Assembly: GCF_900162695.1 (NCBI RefSeq)
Contig: NZ_FUIH01000007.1
Coordinates: forward strand, 1,302,001-1,366,000
From: Virgibacillus siamensis
GTDB taxonomy: Bacteria; Bacillota; Bacilli; Bacillales; Amphibacillaceae
Reading direction: 5' to 3'
Length of the DNA stretch: 64,000 nt
In this document: one piece after another, positions 42,134 to 50,920 of the stretch
Layout of the letters: each line of letters begins with the position of its first letter
Position numbering within the stretch: position 1 is the stretch's first letter
The notes under the pieces: model-generated
What the model saw: only the letters and a program-made list of their open reading frames with translations
The model's database searches: none
Told to the model about the DNA's origin: nothing
Position numbers and translations under genes: made by a program

Positions 42134-42166
42134 AATAAGAGTGTTTATGGATTGGAGGTACGGTTA

Positions 42167-43039
42167 ATGGTTTTTGGATTAAAAATAAAAAATATCTTGT
42201 TCATACTTTTGGGTTCTGCCATTTTTTCGTTTGGCGTCGTTCACTTTAATATGCAAAACAACCTTGGTGAAGGTGGATTTACCGGAATCACATTGCTGTT
42301 TTATTTTCTTTGGAAATGGGATCCTGCGATTTCGAACCTGATCTTAAATATCCCGGTCTTTTTTATCGGATGGAAATTTTTAGGAAGAAATACATTTCTT
42401 TATACAATCATTGGAACTGGTGCAGTATCCATCTTTCTGTATGTTTTTCAGATAAACCCACTTAAGATTGACTTACATTCAGATATGACGCTTGCAGCAT
42501 TGTTTGCCGGGGTGTTCATTGGCGTAGGACTGGGAATCATTTTCCGATATGGCGGAACTACTGGTGGTGTTGATATTATAGCAAGGCTTGTCCATAAATA
42601 TATCGGTTGGAGTATGGGAAAAACAATGTTCCTGTTTGACTTTGTCGTCATTACCACATCGGTATTTACGATATTGGATTTAGTAAATGGAATGTACACA
42701 CTTGTAGCTGTATATGTCGGTGCCCGTGTGATTGATTTTATTCAGGAAGGTGCCTATTCCGCACGAGGGGCAACAATTATCTCTAATAATAATGATGCTA
42801 TTGCTGAAAAGATCATCAAAGATATGGACCGTGGTGTGACAGTCTTATCGGGGCGTGGCAGTTTTACGGGTGAAAAACGCGATGTCTTATATTGCATCGT
42901 TGGAAGGAATGAAATTGTGCGTTTGAAAAACATTATTAATGATATTGACCCACATGCATTTGTCGCAGTAAGTTCGGTGCATGATGTTGTTGGTGAAGGA
43001 TTTACACTTGATGAAAATAAAAATCCGATAAATGATTAA
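42167..43039 (+). CDS. ypjC: YitT family membrane protein YpjC
   Basis: 290 residues: five or six membrane segments in the first 190 residues (YitT domain, PF02588) including the typical FRYGGTTGGVDIIARL motif, and a cytosolic DUF2179 domain at the end (GVTVLSGRGSFTGEKRDVLYCIV). Function unknown; possibly a ligand-gated transporter. The frame opens at 42077, but ATG 42167 follows TTGGAGGT. It is the only plus-strand gene in the 27-64 kb block. Confidence 0.9.
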   Translation: MVFGLKIKNILFILLGSAIFSFGVVHFNMQNNLGEGGFTGITLLFYFLWKWDPAISNLILNIPVFFIGWKFLGRNTFLYTIIGTGAVSIFLYVFQINPLKIDLHSDMTLAALFAGVFIGVGLGIIFRYGGTTGGVDIIARLVHKYIGWSMGKTMFLFDFVVITTSVFTILDLVNGMYTLVAVYVGARVIDFIQEGAYSARGATIISNNNDAIAEKIIKDMDRGVTVLSGRGSFTGEKRDVLYCIVGRNEIVRLKNIINDIDPHAFVAVSSVHDVVGEGFTLDENKNPIND

Positions 43040-43085
43040 GATAGTGTACACACTTGTTTTTTGGAGGTAAATTTCTCGGATAACT

Positions 43086-43126
43086 AAAAAAGTGTCATGT
43101 TTTAAAAATAAACATGACACTTTTTC
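43086..43126. terminator. Bidirectional terminator between ypjC and the YugP-like gene
   Basis: AAAAAGTGTCATGTTT and AAACATGACACTTTTT form a 16-bp stem with an 8-base loop; suits convergent genes. Confidence 0.93.
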
Positions 43127-43180
43127 AGTTTTCGTTCGATTGTAGTTTTAGAAGGGATTATAAAAACATAGCCCTGTATT

Positions 43181-43870
43181 TTATTCATTGCTGGCAGCAT
43201 AGATAAAAATAAATCTTACCAGTTCTGCAACAGCAACAAGTGCAGCAGCTACATATGTCAATGCAGCAGCATTTAATACTTTCTTGGTTTCCCGTTCCTC
43301 ATTATTACGGATGATCCCTGTTGAGACAAGCTGCGCCATCGCTCTGTTGGAGGCATCGAATTCAACTGGCAGTGTAACCAGCTGGAACAGTACGGCAGCT
43401 GACATAAATATTATGCCAAACAGGAGCATTCCGGCCATGTTAAGAAGAATTCCGGCTATGATCAGGAAAAAGGATATATTTGATCCTGTTGAAGCAAGCG
43501 GTGCCAGTGATGATCTGAAACGCAGAAATGCATAATCATGAGCATCCTGTATCGCATGTCCGACTTCGTGTGCTGCAATAGCTGAAGAAGCCATTGACTG
43601 ACCATGATAGTTGCCTGTTGATAATCGAACAACTTTTTTACGCGGATCATAATGGTCAGACAAAACACCTCTTGTTTCCTCAACATCCACATTATATATA
43701 CCATTGTCGTTTAATATCTTGCGTGCCACTTCGGCACCGGTCATGTGGGACGAAGTTGCTTTTTTCGAATATTTTTTATACGTGCTTTTTACTTTAGATT
43801 GTGCCCATAATGGTATTATCATTAGCAGCGCAATGTATATTATATAACCACCAAGACCACCCAGCATCAT
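43181..43870 (-). CDS. YugP-like zinc metallopeptidase
   Basis: Membrane metallopeptidase family PF04298, 229 residues. HEVGH zinc motif at about 101-105 between an N-terminal membrane helix and two or three C-terminal ones; LPVEFDASNRA is the other hallmark, with its glutamate a likely third ligand. GGAGGAATGT precedes ATG 43870; the longer frame (43903) includes that site. Substrate unknown. Related bacilli often keep yugP elsewhere, so its place here is a local difference. Confidence 0.9.
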   Translation of the reverse strand: MMLGGLGGYIIYIALLMIIPLWAQSKVKSTYKKYSKKATSSHMTGAEVARKILNDNGIYNVDVEETRGVLSDHYDPRKKVVRLSTGNYHGQSMASSAIAAHEVGHAIQDAHDYAFLRFRSSLAPLASTGSNISFFLIIAGILLNMAGMLLFGIIFMSAAVLFQLVTLPVEFDASNRAMAQLVSTGIIRNNEERETKKVLNAAALTYVAAALVAVAELVRFIFIYAASNE

Positions 43871-43927
43871 ACATTCCTCCATATAATGTTTTGATAAGGT
43901 CAATTTTAGTCAAATTTTAACGAAAAG

Positions 43928-44182
43928 TCAACTATTTGGATCCTTATTTAAGTGTTTTTTCTTCTCTGCTTTATATTTTCTCCAGCTTACATACGTTAAT
44001 GTTATGGCGATACAACCACCAACAATAATGGTCATCCAAAACAATGGTTCCATTGCTGAATGATTTGCCTTGGCAAAAATGAGTATTGCTGTATTTTCTT
44101 CCGCACTGACTGAAACGGGTGCAAACAATAGCCAAATCCCTATGAGAATGCATAGTTGGTTGAATTTTCGCTGATGTTTCAT
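43928..44182 (-). CDS. ypjB: Shortened YpjB-like sporulation protein
   Basis: 84 residues: signal-peptide-like start (LCILIGIWLLFAPVSVSA|EE), a short extracellular piece, and a C-terminal membrane helix followed by YVSWRKYKAEKKK. The two ends and the position between ypjA and downstream genes match B. subtilis YpjB (about 264 residues), but the large extracytoplasmic middle is missing, so this seems to be an in-frame internally deleted form. ATG 44182 follows GAGGTGATCC. Identification rests on context and topology, hence moderate confidence. Confidence 0.55.
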   Translation of the reverse strand: MKHQRKFNQLCILIGIWLLFAPVSVSAEENTAILIFAKANHSAMEPLFWMTIIVGGCIAITLTYVSWRKYKAEKKKHLNKDPNS

Positions 44183-44249
44183 AAGGATCACCTCACATAG
44201 CATCTTCTAATCTAATGTATGTGAACCACCAACAATATATAACAAGCAG

Positions 44250-44831
44250 TTATTTAACGAATTTATTTTTACGATGCACAGTCAGCCAGTATGCGATAGC
44301 AATGGAAAGAATGCTTAACCAGAATGTGAAATATCCAATCTCATTCATATAGGAGGTTAAGGAAGAATATACAGGCATCATTTCAAAAACATAGTCAATA
44401 ATGTCATTATGCAATGTCCATATTGCTGCCACCATTATATGCCGAAATTTAATTTTATAAAAAGGGGCATATAGCAGTCCCTGAATCGCCATCGCACCAT
44501 GTGAAACCATAAGCATATATCCTTGCCAATTTAATGTACCATCAACAATTAATGTAAACAAATTCATGATAACGGCCCATATGCCATATTTAAACAGTGT
44601 AATGATGGCCAGCGATTCAATATAGGGCACATTTCTCCCAAACAGGAAAAACAGGAGAAAAATGGTAAAAAACAAACTCGCGGTTGGACTATCCGGAACA
44701 AATATAAGAAATATATCCGGCGTTTCCGCAAGTTGAAAACGATACCAATAATAACCGTAAATTGTACCCAGCAGGTTAATAATAAATAACGTTAAAATAA
44801 TTCGTTTATCCGACAATATGTATTTGATCAT
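44250..44831 (-). CDS. ypjA: YpjA family membrane protein (DUF1405)
   Basis: 193 residues with five or six membrane segments; function unknown. Family features are IYGYYWYRFQL after the first helix, VPDSPTASLFF, FKYGIWAVIMN and the WTLHNDIIDYVF segment. ATG 44831 is used since AAAGGATC precedes it; the frame opens at 44879. Lies 77 bases after qcrC as in B. subtilis. Confidence 0.87.
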   Translation of the reverse strand: MIKYILSDKRIILTLFIINLLGTIYGYYWYRFQLAETPDIFLIFVPDSPTASLFFTIFLLFFLFGRNVPYIESLAIITLFKYGIWAVIMNLFTLIVDGTLNWQGYMLMVSHGAMAIQGLLYAPFYKIKFRHIMVAAIWTLHNDIIDYVFEMMPVYSSLTSYMNEIGYFTFWLSILSIAIAYWLTVHRKNKFVK

Positions 44832-44908
44832 TTGTTTGATCCTTTCTGTTACGTTTCTAAAACGGAAGAGCACCTTCACCAGATGGCAAAAGTGCTCCTT
44901 ACGTTTAC

Positions 44909-45691
44909 TTATTCTTTTGCTTGCTTATTAACTGATACAATAAATTGGACTAACTTTTCAAGTTCTTTATCGGAACCTTTAAACATACCCGGAGGCATTT
45001 GTCCGGTACCTTTTTGGGCAATTTTAGCAATTTCTTCAGGTGAATGGTCAATACCAATCAGTGATGGTGCTGCTGATCCTCCCTGCAGATCTTCACCGTG
45101 ACAACTCATACAGTTGCTTTTGAAAATTGCATAGCCTGGGTCTTCTTTATCAATTTCAACCTGCTGAGATGGCGGAATCGGCTGATTTGCTTCAGCGCGT
45201 TTTTCCCAATCCACATGGGCTGCAGATTTATATGTCAGCCAAATACATGCCAGAAGGCCTAAAAGCATCATTCCAACTGCTACCGGACGCTTATGTGGAC
45301 GTCTTCCTGGTCCATTATCCAAAAACGGAGCCAATAATAGTCCTCCGAAAGCCAGGCCAGGAATAATAATGATACCAAACAATATATATGGTCCACTTGC
45401 AAAGTCAAATTTTAAAAGTTCATATAAAAATAGGAAGTACCAGTCTGGCAAAGGTATATAGCTTGCGTTAGTCGGATCAGCCATACCTTCCAGTGGAGAC
45501 GGATGTGCCAATGTCAAACACAGGAAACCGACTAAAAATACAGAGCCCGCCAACCATTCTTTTAAAAGAAAGTTGGGCCAGAATGCTTCGGTTCTTCCGG
45601 GATATTCAGAATAATCTTTTGGAATATTAGGCTTTCGTTCGGCTGATATTCGTGAGTCGCCGACGAATTTCATTCCTTTACCCTTATGCAC
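44909..45691 (-). CDS. qcrC: Menaquinol-cytochrome c reductase cytochrome b/c subunit QcrC
   Basis: Fusion typical for bacilli: the C-terminal part of cytochrome b (about 1-155, three helices, PLPDWYFLFLYELLKF) joined to a class I cytochrome c domain with C194-M-S-C197-H198 and the axial methionine in GQMPPGM. Electrons pass from menaquinol through the Rieske protein to this haem. 260 residues. Last of qcrA-qcrB-qcrC. Confidence 0.95.
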   Translation of the reverse strand: MHKGKGMKFVGDSRISAERKPNIPKDYSEYPGRTEAFWPNFLLKEWLAGSVFLVGFLCLTLAHPSPLEGMADPTNASYIPLPDWYFLFLYELLKFDFASGPYILFGIIIIPGLAFGGLLLAPFLDNGPGRRPHKRPVAVGMMLLGLLACIWLTYKSAAHVDWEKRAEANQPIPPSQQVEIDKEDPGYAIFKSNCMSCHGEDLQGGSAAPSLIGIDHSPEEIAKIAQKGTGQMPPGMFKGSDKELEKLVQFIVSVNKQAKE

Positions 45692-45710
45692 AGTTCTACC
45701 TCCTTTTATT

Positions 45711-46385
45711 TTATAATGGTCCGGAAATACCCTGTCTGCGAATCAGTACAAAGTGAACAGCCATTAAACCGAACAATGCGGCAGGTAAAAAGAAAACATG
45801 AATTGCAAAAAATCTGGTCAGTGTTTGTGCACCGACTATTTCCGAATCACCTGCAAGTAATGTTTTAAGTTCATCGCCAATAAACGGAACCTGTTCTGCA
45901 ATATTCAACCCTACTTCTGTAGCAAAGTAAGCTTTATTATCCCAAGGCAGCAGATAACCAGTAAACCCAAGTCCGAGCATTGTGAAGAATAAAAGCACTC
46001 CGACCATCCAGTTAAGTTCACGCGGTTTCTTGTAGGCGCCCTGGAAAAACACCCGCAATGTATGTAGTAGTAACATTACAATAACAACACTGGCCCCCCA
46101 GTGATGCATTCCTCGTACAATTTGGCCATGTGCCACTTCTGTTTGCAGATAGTAAACAGACTTCCAAGCATTCTCAATATCCGGAACGTAATACATTGTT
46201 AAAAACATTCCAGATAAAATCTGAATGACTACCACGAAAAATGTCAATCCTCCAAAACAATAAACAAAAGCTGAAAAATGATGGGCAGGATTAACATGTT
46301 CAGGAACTTCATGATCCGCAATATCGCGCCATATTGGCGTAATATCGATACGATCATCAATCCAATCATACATCTTCTGTAACAT
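45711..46385 (-). CDS. qcrB: Menaquinol-cytochrome c reductase cytochrome b6 subunit QcrB
   Basis: 224 residues, four membrane helices with the haem-binding histidine pairs (HHWGASVVIVMLLLHTLRVF and FAIHVFFLPAALFGLMAVHFV). Two b haems and a covalently held extra haem through the N-terminal Cys43-type position are known from B. subtilis; here FVYCFGG supplies the cysteine. Two bases after qcrA. Confidence 0.95.
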   Translation of the reverse strand: MLQKMYDWIDDRIDITPIWRDIADHEVPEHVNPAHHFSAFVYCFGGLTFFVVVIQILSGMFLTMYYVPDIENAWKSVYYLQTEVAHGQIVRGMHHWGASVVIVMLLLHTLRVFFQGAYKKPRELNWMVGVLLFFTMLGLGFTGYLLPWDNKAYFATEVGLNIAEQVPFIGDELKTLLAGDSEIVGAQTLTRFFAIHVFFLPAALFGLMAVHFVLIRRQGISGPL

Positions 46386-46387
46386 AA

Positions 46388-46900
46388 TTACGCCTCCCCT
46401 TGAGGATGTGCTTTACCTATAAACAGCATCCCGTTTTCAACTTTGTGCTCATAAACATCCAATGGTTCTGTTGGCGGTGTATTAGGTATGTTCACACCAT
46501 TTTTTTCATAACGTCCACCATGACATGGGCAATAAAACTGATTTGGAAACTGATCACTGCCTTCCCATGAAACAACACAGCCAAGGTGTTTACATATTGG
46601 GGAAAGTGCTACAATGTCGCCGTTATCATTTTTATAAACCCAGGCGGATTTACTGACTTTTGATTCATACCAGCCATCGACCTGTTTAACCTTCCAGTCG
46701 ACACGTTGTGGTTTATTCGTAATGTCATCCACAGCAATGCCCGCATTCGACAATTCACCTGCACTTGACTTCTTGAAAACCGGATCAATAGCCATTCGAA
46801 TCGGTGAAATCATCAGGCCAGCTGCCATAAACCCACCTACACCGGTTAACGTGTAATTCAAAAACTGGCGACGGGATACTCGCTGCTTATCTTCGCTCAT
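46388..46900 (-). CDS. qcrA: Menaquinol-cytochrome c reductase Rieske subunit QcrA
   Basis: Rieske [2Fe-2S] protein, 170 residues. Cluster motifs CKHLGC and CPCHGG are intact with the two histidines. The N-terminus SRRQFLNYTLTGVGGFMAAG is a twin-arginine signal that stays as membrane anchor; B. subtilis QcrA is a known Tat substrate, and a tat operon is encoded at 6.9-8.2 kb. A good promoter lies upstream. Confidence 0.96.
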   Translation of the reverse strand: MSEDKQRVSRRQFLNYTLTGVGGFMAAGLMISPIRMAIDPVFKKSSAGELSNAGIAVDDITNKPQRVDWKVKQVDGWYESKVSKSAWVYKNDNGDIVALSPICKHLGCVVSWEGSDQFPNQFYCPCHGGRYEKNGVNIPNTPPTEPLDVYEHKVENGMLFIGKAHPQGEA

Positions 46901-46969
46901 GATTTTCCCCCCTCTTTATACATTTTTCACGGACAAAATATAATTTAATCAGATTACTAGGACATTACC

Positions 46970-46998
46970 ATGATAGCGCAAACTGTTTGTCCGGTCAA
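46970..46998 (-). promoter_or_regulatory. SigmaA promoter of qcrABC
   Basis: On the minus strand TTGACC (46998-46993), 17-base spacer, TATCAT (46975-46970), about 70 bases before the qcrA start. Confidence 0.7.
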
Positions 46999-47052
46999 TA
47001 TATAATCGACATTATCATAAAAGATTCGAAATTAAACATCCTTTACAATAAG

Positions 47053-47517
47053 CTATTCTGCCCAATAGGTTCGGATTAATTCACTAACTTGTTCAACCTG
47101 GCTGCGAATTAGACGCTGCATTTCTTTTGAATCTATTTCACCGTCTGTTATGCCTGGTATCCACAATAATGTCCCCGGCACAGCTTGTTCAACTTTTTTC
47201 CAGGAAGAATCAAAGGTTGTAAAAAACACATGGTTAACTGGCTGGCTGTTCATATCTTCTGTCCATGTATTTATCCGGTCGATTTCCGATTGCTTATCGG
47301 CAGTTTTCAGGTAGTTGTAAGTTGGTGTCAATATAACCCTGCCTGTCAGCTCCTGTTCAAGTTCAGTTGAAAATGCTTCCAAAACTTCACGTTGAAACGC
47401 ATCTTTTGTCACGTCCGAATCCTGTGATAATTGAAACGGCAATAATGGAATAATCATCGTATCTATATATTCCTTTGCACTTAAATACTGTTCCAACTCA
47501 TCTTTTTTCCATCTCAT
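47053..47517 (-). CDS. ypiF: YpiF family protein (DUF2487)
   Basis: 154 residues, soluble, function unknown. Conserved-looking pieces are MRWKKDELEQYL, DTMIIPLLPFQL, RVILTPTYNYL and LLWIPGI. Placed just upstream of qcrA as in B. subtilis, where it is part of the same cluster. Confidence 0.85.
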   Translation of the reverse strand: MRWKKDELEQYLSAKEYIDTMIIPLLPFQLSQDSDVTKDAFQREVLEAFSTELEQELTGRVILTPTYNYLKTADKQSEIDRINTWTEDMNSQPVNHVFFTTFDSSWKKVEQAVPGTLLWIPGITDGEIDSKEMQRLIRSQVEQVSELIRTYWAE

Positions 47518-47600
47518 ACCTTACCCTGCCTCTCTGATAACTAGTACATCGCCTCAGTCCTTCACAAGCAAGCGACGTTAACGTTAATGTTATCCTATCA

Positions 47601-47642
47601 ACACAAAAAAAATCAACCAATGATTTTTTAAATCAGGTTGAT
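47601..47642 (-). terminator. Intrinsic terminator of ypiB overlapping its stop codon
   Basis: On the minus strand AAATCAACCTGATTT pairs with AAATCATTGGTTGATTT followed by a T-run; the TGA stop (47635-47633) is within the first arm. Confidence 0.85.
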
Positions 47643-48193
47643 TTATTTCGCTCCTCTTCCAAATGATGCAATTGGTTTACAAGCCGGTTAAATGTACCGC
47701 GGTCATTTTGGTCCAGCGCATTATCAATTTCATGAAGGAGTCTATTTTTCCTGGTATCAAAAAGCAGTGTGTCCAGTATATTCGCAGCTAATTCTTTATC
47801 TTTTTGGGTAATAAAATACTCGTCCGGTATAAACGGGTTCTCCACCAACACGGCAGCATAATATATATTTTGGTTTGCTTTATCAAAATTTAACTGAATA
47901 TATAATGGGTCATGCTGATTCAGGCGTATATCATGAAATGATTTCTCGGCATCTGTTGTAACGAGTTGATTTTTATAAAAGCGAAAAGGAACTTCATCCG
48001 AACAGTGGCTTGTCATGATGATTCCCCGCGGACAAAATTTTGCTTCCCGGACAAAATGTACATTTGACAGAACCTCATTATGATTAACCAAGTAGTTCAA
48101 TATCCAGACACTTTCCCGCTTTTTCAACTGATAATGATTTAAAAACCATTGAATAAAGCTTTTTTTATCTTGTAAGGAAACAGGAGTCTGCAA
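47633..48193 (-). CDS. ypiB: YpiB family protein (UPF0302), TTG start
   Basis: 186 residues, soluble. UPF0302 N-terminal domain (about 1-140) with FIQWFLNHYQLKKRESVWILNYL and a C-terminal helical IDEAL-type part (IDNALDQNDRGTFNRL), a motif that binds ClpC-like partners in bacilli. In B. subtilis YpiB affects LPS-like/cytochrome bc complex biogenesis only by inference. GGAGGT precedes the TTG at 48193; no nearby ATG fits. Confidence 0.85.
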   Translation of the reverse strand: MQTPVSLQDKKSFIQWFLNHYQLKKRESVWILNYLVNHNEVLSNVHFVREAKFCPRGIIMTSHCSDEVPFRFYKNQLVTTDAEKSFHDIRLNQHDPLYIQLNFDKANQNIYYAAVLVENPFIPDEYFITQKDKELAANILDTLLFDTRKNRLLHEIDNALDQNDRGTFNRLVNQLHHLEEERNKST

Positions 48194-48226
48194 TGATCAC
48201 TTACCTCCTTTAGCATCTATTTTGCG

Positions 48227-49495
48227 TTAATCAGTTCCTTCCATCTGTTTAATTCTGCTGATGTACTCTTCAATCTCAATATCTTCGGGCTGCTGAGCTA
48301 AATATTTTTCAAAAACCGAGACTGCTTTTTGCTGCCTCCCTTCTTCCATCAGAAAGTATCCGTATTCCTTCAGAAAGTCGCTGTCTTCGTTTAAACTATT
48401 ATATGCTTCATCGTAGTGAGTTAATGCATTGTCAAATAATTCATTTTCGTTATACGCTTTTGCCAGCTCCCATTCATAAATTGGATCATTTGCACCTATC
48501 TTTTTAATTTCGTTAAGGAGGTCAATAATTCCTGCTTGATTATCATTCGTTTTAAATAATTCAATCAGAAAAAGGATTGCCTCTTTATAATCAGGATCAA
48601 GTGCAATTGCTTCTCGTATCCATTTTTCACTTTCATCATTGGCATTCAGCTGGTGAGCAAGAGAACCGGCCAGGAAGAACAATTCCTTATTAAATTCATC
48701 GACCTTCAGCCCTTTTTTAGCGGTTTGATACGCTTCATCCGTCATGTCCTCTGATTCATAAGTTTTGGCAAGCTGATAATATGCAGTGTGATAGTACATA
48801 TCAATCTCAATTAGATATTCCCACGCTTTAATGGCAATATCCGATCTTCCTGCATGCAGCGCGGTAAAACCGTATTTGAATAATGTATCCGAATCCTCAC
48901 TGTCAATATCCTGATAGATTTCTAACGCCTTTTCATACTCACCTGAAGCGGCATACGCTTCTGCCAGTCTGTCATTAATCGAAACATTGGCTATTTCCTT
49001 CGTGATTGGCAGAACCTTTTCATAGTACATAATGGCATTCGTATAAGAACCTGTTGAAAACATCAATTCTGCCAATGCGAAATCGATAATCGGTTCGTTC
49101 GGTTCATGCTGTTTGGCAGTCAGAAGTTTCTGTTCCGCAACTTCAAAAAGCCCTTGGGCCTGATACAAATCAGCCAGTTGAATCAGTGTTGACGTATATT
49201 CCGGATCATCCGGCCCAATTTCATTAAGCAGTGCCATTGCTTCTTCGTCCCTGTCCAATTCCACGTATACATCAGCAAGCATTACTTTCAGTTCCCCTTC
49301 TTTTGGAAATTGTTGTAATAATTCCTGCAGTATGAAGCTTGCTTCTTTCAGAAAACCCCATTGTATATATAATTCAGCTATGGTATATCTTTCTTCGACA
49401 TCCGCCTGTGGCAAATAATTCTCCAGCAGTGAGATTGCCTTCTCCGACTGTTTACTCTCCATCAGACGTACCGCTTCCATAATTTTCTCGTCCAT
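48227..49495 (-). CDS. ypiA: Tetratricopeptide repeat protein YpiA
   Basis: 422 residues made of about eleven TPR-like helical pairs with the usual A/G/Y/A pattern (e.g. IAELYIQWGFLKEASFILQ, DRLAEAYAASGEYEKALEIYQ). A cytosolic scaffold; partner unknown. Acidic overall. Sits between aroA and ypiB as in B. subtilis. Confidence 0.88.
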   Translation of the reverse strand: MDEKIMEAVRLMESKQSEKAISLLENYLPQADVEERYTIAELYIQWGFLKEASFILQELLQQFPKEGELKVMLADVYVELDRDEEAMALLNEIGPDDPEYTSTLIQLADLYQAQGLFEVAEQKLLTAKQHEPNEPIIDFALAELMFSTGSYTNAIMYYEKVLPITKEIANVSINDRLAEAYAASGEYEKALEIYQDIDSEDSDTLFKYGFTALHAGRSDIAIKAWEYLIEIDMYYHTAYYQLAKTYESEDMTDEAYQTAKKGLKVDEFNKELFFLAGSLAHQLNANDESEKWIREAIALDPDYKEAILFLIELFKTNDNQAGIIDLLNEIKKIGANDPIYEWELAKAYNENELFDNALTHYDEAYNSLNEDSDFLKEYGYFLMEEGRQQKAVSVFEKYLAQQPEDIEIEEYISRIKQMEGTD

Positions 49496-49574
49496 CCGTT
49501 ACTTCCTTTCTTTCTTCGGACATTATCATTCAGTGATTTCAATCATACAAAAATTTACCGCTTACTTCAAACAG

Positions 49575-49606
49575 AAAAGAATCTGCCAAGAGCAGATTCT
49601 TAAGGT
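49575..49606 (-). terminator. Intrinsic terminator at the end of aroA
   Basis: On the minus strand AAGAATCTG pairs with CAGATTCTT followed by TTCTG; the aroA TAA stop overlaps the first arm. Confidence 0.75.
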
Positions 49607-50898
49607 GTCGATTTAAGTGTATCCAGATGTTTGAAAAAATCAGGGTATGAAATTGAGACAGAAGAAATATCGTCTATGATGACTTCCTCATCGGCAATAA
49701 GTGAAGCAATGGTAAGCATCATTGCGATACGGTGATCATCAAATGATGAAACATGCCCTCCCGTTAACTGGGATGTTCCATGTATAATCATTCCATCCTT
49801 CGTTGTTTCCAGATTGGCACCAAGTTTTCTCAGTCCTTCTGCGACTGCTTCAATCCGGTCTGTTTCTTTCAATCTGAGTTCCCCGGCATCACGAATCACG
49901 GTCTTACCTTCTGCCTGAGTCGCGACAAGTGCAATAATTGGCAGCTCATCAATCAGTTTTGGGATTATGTCACCCTCAATAACGGTACCTTTTAGCTTTT
50001 TATAGGTTATTGTCAGATCACCAATGGGTTCGCCGCTCACCGTTTTTTCGTTGGAAATCGTTATATCTGCACCCATATTAAGTAATGCATCAATAATTCC
50101 GGTTCGTGTATTGTTAAGTCCGACGTTTTTAATCGTAATGTTACTGCCAGGCACAATTGCAGCTCCTGCCAATGGAAATGCAGCTGAAGAAATATCGCCG
50201 GGTACAAAGACATCTGTTGCATATAACGGTTTATTAGAAATATAAACTGTATTGCCCTCGACTTTCACTCCTGCACCAAAAGCGGCCATCATATTTTCTG
50301 TATGATTTCGGGTTACTGTTTGTTCCGTGACTTTGGTAACACCCTTAGCAAACAATCCAGCCAATAAAACTGCGGACTTTACCTGTGCACTTTTTACCGG
50401 CAAAGTATATGAGATAGATTTTAAGTTCCCGCCGCGTACAGCCATCGGCAAAAACCCTCCATCAGAGCGTCCATCTGTTAAAGCCCCCATCTGCTGAATC
50501 GGTTTAATAACCCTGTCCATCGGTCTGACAGTCAAAGATGGATCGCCATAGGCTGTTGTAAAAAACGGCAATCCAGCTAATACACCGAGCATTAGACGTG
50601 CGGTGGTCCCCGAGTTCCCGAAATAAATAGGTTCAACCGGTTCTGTCAATTTATCCTTTCCTGCACTGCATATCGTCACGTTTGTTGCATCCTGTTCAAT
50701 CGAAACTCCCATTGCCCGGAATGCATCAATTGACCGCAGACAGTCTTCTCCGTTTAGGAAATTAGAAATTTTAGTTGTCCCATTTGCGAGCGAGCCAAAA
50801 ATAATAGCACGGTGTGAAATTGACTTATCACCAGGCACTTCCAATTCACCTTGTAAAACGTTTTTATAAGGTGTTAACTTTAATGTGGCCACATCCAT
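49600..50898 (-). CDS. aroA: 3-phosphoshikimate 1-carboxyvinyltransferase (EPSP synthase)
   Basis: Adds PEP to shikimate-3-phosphate. 432 residues; VPGDKSISHRAIIFGSLANG and YFGNSGTTARLMLGVLAG are substrate loops, and LRLKETDRIEAV and FDDHRIAMML the C-terminal signatures. Last gene of aroC-aroB-hisC-tyrA-aroA (B. subtilis name aroE). Confidence 0.96.
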   Translation of the reverse strand: MDVATLKLTPYKNVLQGELEVPGDKSISHRAIIFGSLANGTTKISNFLNGEDCLRSIDAFRAMGVSIEQDATNVTICSAGKDKLTEPVEPIYFGNSGTTARLMLGVLAGLPFFTTAYGDPSLTVRPMDRVIKPIQQMGALTDGRSDGGFLPMAVRGGNLKSISYTLPVKSAQVKSAVLLAGLFAKGVTKVTEQTVTRNHTENMMAAFGAGVKVEGNTVYISNKPLYATDVFVPGDISSAAFPLAGAAIVPGSNITIKNVGLNNTRTGIIDALLNMGADITISNEKTVSGEPIGDLTITYKKLKGTVIEGDIIPKLIDELPIIALVATQAEGKTVIRDAGELRLKETDRIEAVAEGLRKLGANLETTKDGMIIHGTSQLTGGHVSSFDDHRIAMMLTIASLIADEEVIIDDISSVSISYPDFFKHLDTLKSTP

Positions 50899-50920
50899 TC
50901 ACTCCCTTCTATTCATCTAT

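Noticed and set aside
47570..47596. AACGTTAACGTTAATGTT repeats between ypiF and ypiB
   Set aside because: Short AT-rich palindromes without relation to a promoter; more likely simple sequence.
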